Shown: positions 52,783-62,600 of the stretch, in pieces | Numbering within the stretch: position 1 is the first letter of the stretch | Layout: each line of letters opens with the position of its first letter | Source of the DNA: CALGDE01 sp964655355 | GTDB taxonomy: Bacteria > Cyanobacteriota > Cyanobacteriia > CACIAM-69d | Assembly: GCA_964655355.1 (NCBI GenBank) | Contig: CAZZMD010000002.1 | Location: forward strand, 74,203-138,202 | DNA: 64,000 bases | Direction of reading: 5' to 3' | Translations under genes and position numbers: made by a program | The notes under the pieces: generated by a model | What the model was told of the DNA's origin: nothing | Seen by the model: only the letters and a program-made list of their open reading frames with translations | Databases searched by the model: none

Positions 52783-53079
52783 GGGGGAAAGATTGAACGT
52801 GTTTTGAACATGCTATGGAGTAAACAGGCACCCCATCGGCAATCCTAGAAACGCTTAATTCGACGATAGGGATGACCTAGCCACAAATGCAAATGCTTGA
52901 TCGCCTCTTTGCCTCCGCTTTGAGGGGAACTGAAGGGGCGGAACGGTGAAGGGGGGCGATCGCGAGAATCCCCAGAAGATGCGTGACCTGATCAGAGTTT
53001 AAACGGGTATTCTTTCAGTATAGCTTCCAAGTTTCAGGGGTCGGCAACGGTACGCCCCCACCATGCGATTCCGGGAAAA

Positions 53080-55443
53080 TTGTCCAGGGAGCAGCTAAGG
53101 CCAGTGCAGCCAGATTCAGGTGATCAGACCGGTCACAGCCACGAAAATCCAAGTCAGGAGAAGTGCGCTGTCCCCCCAGCAGAGTCAGATGGGGGACGAC
53201 CAGCGGTGTCGGTGCTGCTGGTGACTGAAACGAAGGCCGATACGGATCGCTTCCGAACTGCGTTGCAGTCGGGGGGGGATGGTCCGTGTGACGTGAGGGT
53301 TTTAGGGAGCATTGAGGCATTACTGCAAGAAAAGGGGACTCGGGAGCAGGGAGACGCTTCCCCATCCCAGGCGTGCTCAACGGTTGCGGTGGTGGATTGG
53401 GACATGCTCCGGTCCTACGGGGAAGGCCGTGGACAATCCCCGCTGGCGCTGGAGGATGACATTCCCTACCCCGTGTTGGTCTTGATCAGGGCAGAGGGGG
53501 AGGCGGAGCACTGTTGCCCTGCAGAGCGGCAAGCCCTACGGTGGGGGGCCCAGGATTGTTGGTATTGGCATGAACTGCTGGAGACGGGGGGGGCGGCGAT
53601 CGCCCGTGACTTAGAGAAGGCGATCGAGCGATATCAGCGGATTAAACATCTGCACCAGGCGCGCGCCCAAGCCCACCACGAAGCATCATTTTTGAGATCC
53701 GTGGTGGAGGCGAATCCGACATTAATGGCGGTCAAGGATGGGGCAGGGAAATACGTCGTCGTCAACAGTGCCCTGGCGCTTCTGTACGGCACAACCCCCG
53801 CGCAGATGATCGGATGCCGGGAAATTGAAATTAATCCCAATGAAGCCCAGGCGCGGTTACATGAGCGGGAAGAACAGAAGGTATTGCAGGACGGTCAGCA
53901 ACGGGAAACGGTCCAGGAACCTTATAAGGATTCGGCGGGGACCATTCGATGGATCCAAAGTGTGCGCCAACCCTTGCTAAACAGCCAGGGGGATGCCCAA
54001 TGGGTCCTGGTGGTGATGAATGATGTGACGGCGCGACAGGCGGCAGAACATGCCCTTTGGGTACAGGCGGAGCGATCGCGATTATTAGGCCAAATGACCC
54101 AGGCGGTCCATGGTCCCTTTGAACTGTCCGAAATTCTGAAGACGGCCGCCCAACAGGTGCGCCAGTTTTTAGAAGTGGATCGCGTGATGGTTTATTCATT
54201 GCAACCCCCGTCCGGTGAGGGGGAGCTACGGGCGATCGATGTGGCCCGCGGGGCAGAGATCGAACCCGAGGTGGAGCCACAATTGCTCGCGATGTATCAG
54301 TCCTGGTCGGGGGAGCAGGGACAGCAGCTGGGGATCGATGATCCAGCGGTGGTGGGCTTTCCCTCCTGGCGAAGTTTGCACCAGGGGGTCCACCGCTGGG
54401 CGGCGGGCGAGACCCGACAAACGGCGTCCGCGGAGACCGAATCCCTGGCGTTAGCGCAACTGGAGCGGTTGAAGGTGCGATCGCTATTGGTGGTGCCCAT
54501 TTTGGCGGGGGCCTATTTTCTGCAGGAAGCCCAGGGGTCCGGCAATCGCGCGATCGCCCTTGAGGGGGAAACGGCGATCGAGCCCCCCCTAGGGGCAGCG
54601 AGAACCGTCCCCGGAACCATCCCCGGAACCATCCCCGTCCCCGGAACCGTCACAGGAGACGAAGAGCCCGACGAATTCCAATGCTCAGGGGTGTGGGGAT
54701 GGCTGGTGGCTCACCAATGTAGGGCAGAGCGCCCCTGGTCCCAATGGGAGTACGTCTTCTTACGAAATTTAGCGGAACAGTTGTCCATCGCCATTCAGCA
54801 AGCCACCCTTTATAACCGACTGGGGCAGGTGAATCGAAGGCTGGCGGAATTGGCCACCGTCGATGGATTGACGGGCATTCCCAATCGCCGGTTGTTTGAT
54901 CAGACCTTGCAACAGGAATGGCAGCGGGGTCGCCGTCTGCGGGAGCCCCTGGCGTTGATGGTGGCCGATATCGATTTCTTTAAAGCCTATAACGACCATT
55001 ACGGCCATTTGGCCGGGGATGACTGTTTACAGCAGGTGGCCCAAACCCTGGCAGCGGTGGCGAAGCGATCAACGGATTTAGCCTTCCGCTACGGCGGTGA
55101 GGAGTTCGCCATTATTTTGCCCAATACCCATCTCCAGGGGGCGATCGCCGTGGCCCAACAAATTCTGGATGTTCTTTGGGATGCGGCCCTAGACCATGCC
55201 TATTCCAAAGTGGCCCGACAGGTCACCCTCAGTTTAGGATTGACCAGTATGGTCCCCGGCCGACGGCAGCGCCCCGGTAGCCTGATTCAACGGGCCGACC
55301 AAGCCTTGTTTATGGCCAAAGAAGCGGGCCGGAATCGGGCGATCGCCCTGGACGCCCAACTATCGGAGAACACGCCGGTCCAAGTCCTACATCCGCAGAC
55401 AAAACAAAACCGCATTCCCACCCGCCTCCCCCATTCATCCTAG
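53080..55443 (+). CDS. PAS-GAF diguanylate cyclase with degenerate receiver-like N-terminus
   Basis: The protein has up to 787 residues. The N-terminal part (about 45-190) has receiver-like strands (VSVLLVTETKADTDRF, VAVVDWDML) but lacks the full phosphorylation set. A PAS domain (about 207-330; VEANPTLMAVKDGAGKYV) and GAF domain (about 345-590) follow. The GGDEF domain (about 605-765) has IPNRRLFDQTL, DIDFFKAYNDHYGH and active site RYGGEEF, with an RSTD inhibitory site just upstream, so it should make c-di-GMP under product control. The GAF has a repeat-encoded linker TVPGTIPGTIPVPGTVTG. The start is uncertain: TTG at 53080 or GTG at 53104; there is no nearby ATG. No transmembrane helix is seen. 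Confidence 0.88.
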   Translation: MSREQLRPVQPDSGDQTGHSHENPSQEKCAVPPAESDGGRPAVSVLLVTETKADTDRFRTALQSGGDGPCDVRVLGSIEALLQEKGTREQGDASPSQACSTVAVVDWDMLRSYGEGRGQSPLALEDDIPYPVLVLIRAEGEAEHCCPAERQALRWGAQDCWYWHELLETGGAAIARDLEKAIERYQRIKHLHQARAQAHHEASFLRSVVEANPTLMAVKDGAGKYVVVNSALALLYGTTPAQMIGCREIEINPNEAQARLHEREEQKVLQDGQQRETVQEPYKDSAGTIRWIQSVRQPLLNSQGDAQWVLVVMNDVTARQAAEHALWVQAERSRLLGQMTQAVHGPFELSEILKTAAQQVRQFLEVDRVMVYSLQPPSGEGELRAIDVARGAEIEPEVEPQLLAMYQSWSGEQGQQLGIDDPAVVGFPSWRSLHQGVHRWAAGETRQTASAETESLALAQLERLKVRSLLVVPILAGAYFLQEAQGSGNRAIALEGETAIEPPLGAARTVPGTIPGTIPVPGTVTGDEEPDEFQCSGVWGWLVAHQCRAERPWSQWEYVFLRNLAEQLSIAIQQATLYNRLGQVNRRLAELATVDGLTGIPNRRLFDQTLQQEWQRGRRLREPLALMVADIDFFKAYNDHYGHLAGDDCLQQVAQTLAAVAKRSTDLAFRYGGEEFAIILPNTHLQGAIAVAQQILDVLWDAALDHAYSKVARQVTLSLGLTSMVPGRRQRPGSLIQRADQALFMAKEAGRNRAIALDAQLSENTPVQVLHPQTKQNRIPTRLPHSS

Positions 55444-55863
55444 AAAAACTCGAACGCGTTCCGGCGACGGAAAAAGTCAGGCGTCAAGTGACAATTAAGT
55501 TACGACGTCAATTTACCCTGAAACCCCTTGGGACCCCATGAATGCATACGGTATGGGGGCAGCTCCCATTTGGACCAAGGTCCGGGAGGGTATACAAATC
55601 AACCCACCGCTGTGCCCTGTCGTGCACAATAGAGTCAGGGAATTAACGTGCAGCCTACGACCCGCTCCCTCCCCTGGGAAGACCCACGATTAACGACATG
55701 GAATTGTGCACTGGAATACCAAAGCCATGGTTATTTTCCGGTAATTCCAGTGACTAATGCGCCAAGTGACTAATGCGCCTAGCGATTCATTTAGATCCTT
55801 CCGATCAGAGTCGCCTCCCGCATTCAATGCCGACAGCCATTTACCTTTATTTTTTTGGGCTTT
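55444..55863. other. Intergenic region before the dCache cyclase, with hairpin and duplicated motif
   Basis: No gene is seen in 420 bp. CACTGGAATACC (55709-55720) is mirrored by GGTAATTCCAGTG (55740-55752) with one bulged base. The right arm overlaps a 15-bp direct repeat, AGTGACTAATGCGCC, at 55749-55763 and 55765-55779. No match to a c-di-GMP riboswitch was seen. Confidence 0.55.
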
Positions 55864-58800
55864 ATGGTGTCCTTTCTTCGTCGACTATTAGCCCAGCGCC
55901 CCCAAGGATTCTCCCTACGGACGATCCAAATCGTTCCCTTCTCCCTACAAATTTTGGTGGTGGTTGGGTTTACGGGATATGCCTCCTACCAAACCGGACA
56001 ATGGGCGGTGGGTGGTGTCGTATCCCGGCTTCGGAGTGAGGTCACGCTTCGGGTCGAGACTCAGCTGGAGTATTTTCTGGCGGCTCCCCAGGTGCTGGCG
56101 GAGTTGACCGTTGACGGGTTTGAGTTGGACCAGCTTGAGGTGGCGGATCCAGAGGGGCTGACGCGACAGTTTTGGCAGCTGCGGGATTTGCTGGCCCCGG
56201 TGGAGGCGTCAGCGCTTTATGTGGGGACGGAGGATAAGGAGTTTATTGGGCTGGGGTTTCAGGATAATCAGCAGTGGGAGGTGGGGCGATCGGGGGCGGA
56301 AACGGGCTATCGCTTTTTTAGCTACGACACGGATGAGAAGGGTAATCCCACGGACCTGGTCGCCCAGGGGGATCCCTATGACCCCACTGGGCGTCCCTGG
56401 TATGAGCAGGCGAAGGCGGCCGGTCAGCCGGTCTGGAGCAATATCTATGTGGACTTCAAGGAGAAGCGCTTTAAAATTACTTTGGCGCGCCCCCTCTATG
56501 ATCCCCAGGGAGAGTTCAAGGGAGTCGTGGGCGTGGATCTGGTGCTATCCCACGTATGGACCCTATTGGAAGAGCTGAATGTCAGTCCGAGGGGCCAGGC
56601 CTACATTGTGGATCGTCAGGGGTTGCTGGTGGCCATGTCAGCCCCGGATGCGCCATTTACGATCCAGGGGGAAACGGTCACACGGATGGCAGCCCTAGAG
56701 GCGCCGGTGCCGCTGGTGCGTAAGACGGCCGAGGCCTTACGTGATCGCGATATTCATTTGGGGCACCCGACGGATGGGCCGCAGGGGGGCTCCCAAGGCG
56801 ATCACGGGGATCAACAGCTTGAGTTGCACCTGGAGGGGGAGCAATATTTTCTGCAAGTGGCGCCCTTTGGCCAGGAATGGGGGTTGGATTGGAACATTGT
56901 GGTGGTGATGCCCCAATCCGACTTTACGGGGCAGTTGGCGTGGACGGCGTGGGTTACCTTTGGGGTCTGCGGGGCGGCGGCGTTGGGGGCATTGGGGATG
57001 GGGCTGTTAACCTCCCGGTGGATCTCGCGGCCGATCTATCAATTGGGGGAAGCGTCCCAAAAGCTGGCGGCGGGGGAATGGGATTCCCAGGTGACGGTGC
57101 GATCGCCCCGGGAGGTGGCTCAGCTTGCAGAATCTTTCAATACGATGGCGGTCCAGTTACGGGCTTCCTTTGACCAGTTGGAAAGCCAGAATATCGAGCT
57201 TCAGCGCCTCGATAAGCTCAAGGACGAATTTTTGGCCAATACGTCCCACGAATTGCGGACGCCCCTCAATGGATCCATTGGTCTATTGGAGTCCTTATTG
57301 GAGGAAGCCTATGGCCCCGTTACCCCTCGCCAGCGCCGTTCCCTGGAGGCGCTGATGCATAGCGGCTGCCGCCTCAGCGCCCTAGTGGACGATATTCTAG
57401 ATTTCTCGGCGGTCCGGCGGGGGCACTTTGATTTGCAGGTCCAGCCCCTGTGCCTGCATGAGGTGGTGGATGAGGTCGTGGAAGTGTTGCGGCCTATGGC
57501 TCGTCAGAAAGGGCTTACCATTCAGAACCACATTACGGCGGAGTTGCCCATCCCACCGGTAATGGTGGATGTGAATCGGCTCCAGCAGATTTTGTACAAC
57601 CTGCTGGGCAATAGCATTAAGTTCACGGCGGAGGGCCATGTGGCGTTGGAGGCGACGTTTGCGGCCGAGGGGCAGAGCGATGGGCAGGGCGAGGGTACCG
57701 AGTCGCCGCAGCTTTGCTTAAAAGTGTCGGATACGGGGATCGGTATTCCTGAGGATAAGCAATCCCGCATTTTTGCGCCCTTTGAGCAGGCGGATGGATC
57801 CGTCAGTCGGGAATATGGGGGGGCCGGGTTGGGCTTGGCGATCGTGCAGCAGTTGGCCCAGGCCCATGGCGGACGGGTGGAGGTGGAGTCCGTGGTGGGG
57901 GAAGGGACCGTATTCTCCGTGTGGCTGCCGGCGGGGGTTGGGGAATCGCCGGTGCCCATGGCGGAGGTGGCGGGATTACGGGTGTCGCGGCCGTTTGTGG
58001 GTCTTACGGCGGCCGAGGCGACCGATGGGGACGGGATCGACGAAGCACTGGCAGACCAGGAGGGAGCGATCGCCCCCAGTAACGCCCCGGTGACGTCGGA
58101 ATCGCCGCTAGACGTGCCCGCAAAGGTAGAACGCCTGCCGGTCCCGTCCCCCCTGCCGAGCCCAGGGAAAGCCCCTGTGGATCAGGGAAGCCTACAGGGA
58201 TCAACCCCCACCGATGGTCGTAGCCAGTTTCAAGTGTTGGTGGTGGATGACGATCCCCTCAATGTGCAGGTGCTCACGGAACGGCTACAGATGAGCAATT
58301 ATGCGATCACCCAGGCCAGCAGCGGCCAGGAGGCCCTGGCGCTGATCCAACAGGGATTCCGCCCAGACCTAGTGCTGCTGGATGTAATGATGCCCCGGAT
58401 GAGCGGCTATGAGGTGGCCCGGCGGCTGCGGGAACAGTTTGCGGCGAACGAAATGCCCATTGTGATGTTGAGCGCCAAAAATCAACTCTCAGATTTGGCG
58501 ATCGGGCTAGAATCGGGCGCCAATGATTACCTCACAAAACCAGTCTCGCGGGAAGAATTGTTGGCCCGTCTGAAAACCCACCTCCAGCTCTCCAATTTGA
58601 ACGTGGCCTATGGTCGCTTTATCCCGCGGGAGTTCCTGGAGATGCTGAACAAGGACTCCATCGTAGATGTGACCCTGGGCGATCGCACCAAGCGCACCAT
58701 GAGCGTCCTCTTCTCCGATATTCGCGGGTATACCACCCTATCGGAAGCCATGACCCCCGAGGAAAATTTCCAGTTTATTAATGCCTATCTGGCGGAAATG

Positions 58801-59568
58801 GAAGATGCGATCAGCGGCAACAATGGGTTTATTGATAAATACATCGGCGATGCCATCATGGCCCTGTTTGATCGCCCCGCCGATAGTGCCCTGAAAGCGG
58901 CGATCGCCATGTTGCACAGCCTTGACCAGTACAACCAGCAGCGAGCCAAACAACACGGGAAACCCATCCGCATTGGCATTGGCATTGATACCGGTCCCCT
59001 GATGTTGGGCACTGTGGGGGGCCGCCAGCGACTGGATACCACGGTCATTGGCGATGCGGTCAACCTTGCATCGCGGTTGGAAAACCTAACCAAATTTTAT
59101 GGCACCCCCCTCCTAATTTCCCATCGGGTCCTCGCCGCATTGGAAGAGCCCGAACAGTTTTCCATTCGTTTCCTAGATCGCATCTCCGTACGGGGTCGCA
59201 CGAAGCCCGTGGCCATCTATGAAGTGATCAATGCCGATCCCGACCCCATCCGCGAAAACAAATTGAGGACCGCAGGGCGCTTTGAGGAGGGCATTCTGCT
59301 GTTCCACCGTCGCCAATATGTGGAAGCGGCGGGGCGCTTTGAGGATTGCCTTCAAGATAGTCCCGGCGATCGCGTCATCCAAATTTATCTAGAGCGCGCC
59401 GTTCGCCTCGGCTTCCCCCCCACCGAACAATCCTGGCGACTGGTCAACGGTCGCGTCGTGAATAAACACCGTCGCTACTGGTCCTTGAACCGATGGACCC
59501 TCTCTAACCCGCCGTCCGATACACCGCCCCCCCCTGATTTCGGCTTCCCCCAGGAAGAACACTCCTAA
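55864..59568 (+). CDS. dCache-HAMP histidine kinase-receiver-class III nucleotide cyclase
   Basis: The protein has about 1,234 residues from an ATG at 55864. In order: a transmembrane helix (about 20-45), extracytoplasmic dCache sensor (about 55-350), a second helix (about 360-385), HAMP, HisKA with SHELRTPLNGS (His near 455), HATPase (DTGIGIPEDK, YGGAGLGLAIV), receiver (about 790-910; VVDDDPLNVQVL, LLDVMMPRMSG, Lys in LTKPVS), then the cyclase (about 935-1130). Cyclase residues: metal Asp in FSDIRGY and KYIGDAIMA, Lys of that motif, Thr in TTVIGDAVNLASRLE. The Lys plus Thr/Asp pattern indicates ATP, so cAMP, as substrate. It resembles CyaC of filamentous cyanobacteria but with a Cache input. 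A short helical tail (RRQYVEAAGRFEDCLQ) ends it. Confidence 0.93.
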   Translation: MVSFLRRLLAQRPQGFSLRTIQIVPFSLQILVVVGFTGYASYQTGQWAVGGVVSRLRSEVTLRVETQLEYFLAAPQVLAELTVDGFELDQLEVADPEGLTRQFWQLRDLLAPVEASALYVGTEDKEFIGLGFQDNQQWEVGRSGAETGYRFFSYDTDEKGNPTDLVAQGDPYDPTGRPWYEQAKAAGQPVWSNIYVDFKEKRFKITLARPLYDPQGEFKGVVGVDLVLSHVWTLLEELNVSPRGQAYIVDRQGLLVAMSAPDAPFTIQGETVTRMAALEAPVPLVRKTAEALRDRDIHLGHPTDGPQGGSQGDHGDQQLELHLEGEQYFLQVAPFGQEWGLDWNIVVVMPQSDFTGQLAWTAWVTFGVCGAAALGALGMGLLTSRWISRPIYQLGEASQKLAAGEWDSQVTVRSPREVAQLAESFNTMAVQLRASFDQLESQNIELQRLDKLKDEFLANTSHELRTPLNGSIGLLESLLEEAYGPVTPRQRRSLEALMHSGCRLSALVDDILDFSAVRRGHFDLQVQPLCLHEVVDEVVEVLRPMARQKGLTIQNHITAELPIPPVMVDVNRLQQILYNLLGNSIKFTAEGHVALEATFAAEGQSDGQGEGTESPQLCLKVSDTGIGIPEDKQSRIFAPFEQADGSVSREYGGAGLGLAIVQQLAQAHGGRVEVESVVGEGTVFSVWLPAGVGESPVPMAEVAGLRVSRPFVGLTAAEATDGDGIDEALADQEGAIAPSNAPVTSESPLDVPAKVERLPVPSPLPSPGKAPVDQGSLQGSTPTDGRSQFQVLVVDDDPLNVQVLTERLQMSNYAITQASSGQEALALIQQGFRPDLVLLDVMMPRMSGYEVARRLREQFAANEMPIVMLSAKNQLSDLAIGLESGANDYLTKPVSREELLARLKTHLQLSNLNVAYGRFIPREFLEMLNKDSIVDVTLGDRTKRTMSVLFSDIRGYTTLSEAMTPEENFQFINAYLAEMEDAISGNNGFIDKYIGDAIMALFDRPADSALKAAIAMLHSLDQYNQQRAKQHGKPIRIGIGIDTGPLMLGTVGGRQRLDTTVIGDAVNLASRLENLTKFYGTPLLISHRVLAALEEPEQFSIRFLDRISVRGRTKPVAIYEVINADPDPIRENKLRTAGRFEEGILLFHRRQYVEAAGRFEDCLQDSPGDRVIQIYLERAVRLGFPPTEQSWRLVNGRVVNKHRRYWSLNRWTLSNPPSDTPPPPDFGFPQEEHS

Positions 59569-59604
59569 GGCTGGCGTCCCGAGTCACTGTCTCCCCAGGA
59601 GATC

Positions 59605-59643
59605 AGCGGGCAGGTCAAGCGGGCGGGTCAAGCGGGCGGGTCA
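59605..59643. repeat. 13-bp tandem repeat, three copies
   Basis: AGCGGGCAGGTCA, AGCGGGCGGGTCA and AGCGGGCGGGTCA abut between the two converging cyclase genes. The 93-bp spacer otherwise holds no gene. Confidence 0.85.
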
Positions 59644-59661
59644 ATTCACATTAAATTCCCA

Positions 59662-62600
59662 TTATTTGTGGGTTAGCCTCAACACCCCATCCCACTGGGG
59701 CCCCGTCTCCTCCTGCTCCGCTTCCAACACACGTTTTAGGAAATGATGGGTTGACGCATCATCGGGATGAATATCCAATACCTGCAAAAAACCAGCCCGC
59801 GCGATCGCAAACCGTCCCTGGCAATAATCCCGCACCGCCGCTTCAAACACGGTGCGCGTGCGCATTTTCAAATCAAAATCCTTCGGATCATCCCCGTCAA
59901 ACACTTCATAGAGTTCCGTAATCTCCCGCTTCCCCTTCACCATGGCCGGCCCCAGGAATCGTAAATGGAAGGGATGGTCATCCCCCAACCGCTCGACCGT
60001 CGCCTCAGACACCAGCAAAGAGACCCCATAGACCTTCGTCAGCCCTTCCAAACGGGCCGTTAAATTCACGTGGTCCGACAGCGCATCCCCCTGCATACGA
60101 TCCGTCTCACCGATAATGCCCAACATGATGGGTCCACAGTGAATGGCGATCCCGACGCGAATGGGGTGATCTAGGGGGGCGGGGGCAGGACCCACAACAT
60201 CCACAACGCCCTCAGGGGGAGCTGGAATCACACTGTCCAACGTCGCGTTTTTTGAGGGGGCCGATCGCAATGCCTTTAACTTGGCGATCGCCGCGTGGAT
60301 GGCATCGTGGGGCCCTTGGGAGAAGAGGGTCATAATTCCATCCCCCAGGTATTTCATAATGATGCCCCCATGGCTGCGCAAAATGGGGCTGACTAGCTGT
60401 AGGTATCGGTTGATAAACTCAAACCCTTCTTGGGAAGTCATGCCCTCCGCCATACTGGTAAACCCACGGATATCGCTGAACATAATCGCCATATCCCGCG
60501 CCACATGGTCCCCCAGTTTGACCTCTAAAATGCTTTGCTTATTCAAAAATTCCAGATAGGCATGGGGCACAAATCGTTGATACGCAGTACTGATTTTGGA
60601 GAGGTGAATATGGGTATTAATGCGCGTCACCAATTCATCTTTGATAAACGGCTTGGTCAAGTAATCATTCGCCCCGCATTTGAATCCCATAATCAAATCG
60701 TCGGGCCGGTCCTTTGCCGTTAGCATAATCACCGGCAGCTCAGACGGCAGCCGCGTTTTCCGAATCATCTGACACACGTCATAGCCCGACAGATTGGGCA
60801 TCATAATGTCCAACAGCACCAAATCAACGGGCTGAGTTAGGGTATTCAACACCCTCAAGGCGTCTTGACCACTGGCGGCCGCGGTGACGACATACCCCTC
60901 AAAATTCAGGAAGTTTTCGAGAACTCGCAGGTTCACCGGCTCATCGTCCACAATCAAAATGCGCCCCTGGTGCCGCCCCTGGTGTCGCTCCTGGTGCTGT
61001 CCCTGGTGGCGACCTACTTCAGCGGGGGGAGACAGGGTGGAAAGGGTCGGCGCTTCAGTGGCGATCGCCCCGGCCGCCCCGGCCGCCCCGGCAGTCCCCG
61101 CCCCTGATCGCCGGCGGCGAATCGATTTCTGGGAATTCATGCCCATTGCGGGCGTCTCGGATGCCGGTAGGGTGACGGTGAAGGTAGATCCTTGCCCCAC
61201 CGTGGATTCCACAGCAATCGTTCCCCCCTGGAGTTCGACTAATTTACGGGTCACCGCCAGCCCCAATCCCGCACCCCCATGGCGACGGGCGGTGGATCCA
61301 TCCCCCTGCTCAAAGGACTCAAAAATTCGGTCGAGATTGTCTGGCGCAATGCCCATCCCCGTATCGGACACCGAAAGGGCAATCATCGACTGGGTTCCTT
61401 GCTGGACCGCCTTGGCGATGACTTGGACCTGCCCCTTTTCCGTAAATTTAATGGCGTTGCCGATCAGGTTATATAAAATCTGCTGGAATCGATTTTCGTC
61501 GGCCCAGATCGCCAGCGATCCCGGGGGCATGTGATGGCTAATAGTGATGGGGCGATCGCCCACCAGAAACTGAGTAATGGCGAGAACCGCTTCCACGCAC
61601 CCCCGCACATCCACGGGGCGCAGGTCCAGCTCCAATCGTCCATTTTCAAGCTTGGCGAAATCCAAAATATCGTCCACCAAATTCGCCAGCCGCCGCCCAC
61701 TATCAGCAATTAAATTCAGGCTGCTCGTTTGCTCGGGATGGACGGGCCCCGTCGCCCCCTCGATAATGGCCTCCGTCAGACCAACAATGCCGTGGACCGG
61801 CGTCCGCAATTCGTGGGAGGTATTGGCTAAAAATTCATCCTTGAGTTGGTCCAGCCGCTGTAGCTCCTGGTTTTTATCCTCCAGGACCACCGCATACTTT
61901 TTAAGGTCATCCCGCGATCGCTCCAGGGCATCCCAGAGGAGTACCAGGATGGCGCTGCCCACGGAAATATTCCAGACCAAAAAGGGGGACACCGCCGGCA
62001 GCAACCATCCGGCGCGAAAGGCCCCATAGGAAATGGCCAGAATACTGACGCCCCCCAGGATCATCCCCCCAATCGGGGGAGACATCTGCCGCCGGACGCT
62101 CATATAGAGACCACCGCCCATGCCCCACACCAAAATCCATAGCAGGATTGCGCTCCGGGACGGCGCCTGGGGCATGGCGCGCCCCTCCAGGGCCGCACTC
62201 AAAATCTGACTGGCAGTATTGGCATGAACCACCACCCCCGGCATCAGGGGCTGGGTCGGCAGCAAAGCACTATTAAACGGCGTCGGCCATTGGTCATTGA
62301 GGCTGGGGGCAATGGGACCAATCAAAACAATGCGATCGCGAAAGATATCCTTTGGGGCTCGCCCCGCGAGCACATCGGCAACGGACACATGGAGAAAAGC
62401 ATCCAAATCCCCCCGATAGTTCAAGAAAATCTGATATCCCCCCGAATCCGCCACGTAGTCGCCCGTCTTATCCCCCACAGGAGCGAATAGCGCCCGCCCA
62501 ATTCTCTGAATTTGGTCCTTCGCATTGAGAAGCTCAAGGGTCAATCCCTGATTTTCCAAATAGTTCAAGGCCAGATGAGCGGCCAACCCTTCCCGCTGTA

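Noticed and set aside
53080..53620. Active receiver domain at the N-terminus of the diguanylate cyclase
   Set aside because: Receiver-like strands exist, but the acidic pair and the conserved Lys are not convincingly present, so it is called degenerate.
55444..55863. c-di-GMP riboswitch between the GGDEF gene and the dCache cyclase
   Set aside because: A hairpin is present, but the conserved riboswitch core sequences are not seen.
60884..61534. 216-codon plus-strand frame opposite the CHASE2 cyclase
   Set aside because: Shadow of the receiver and kinase domains, which are well conserved on the minus strand.
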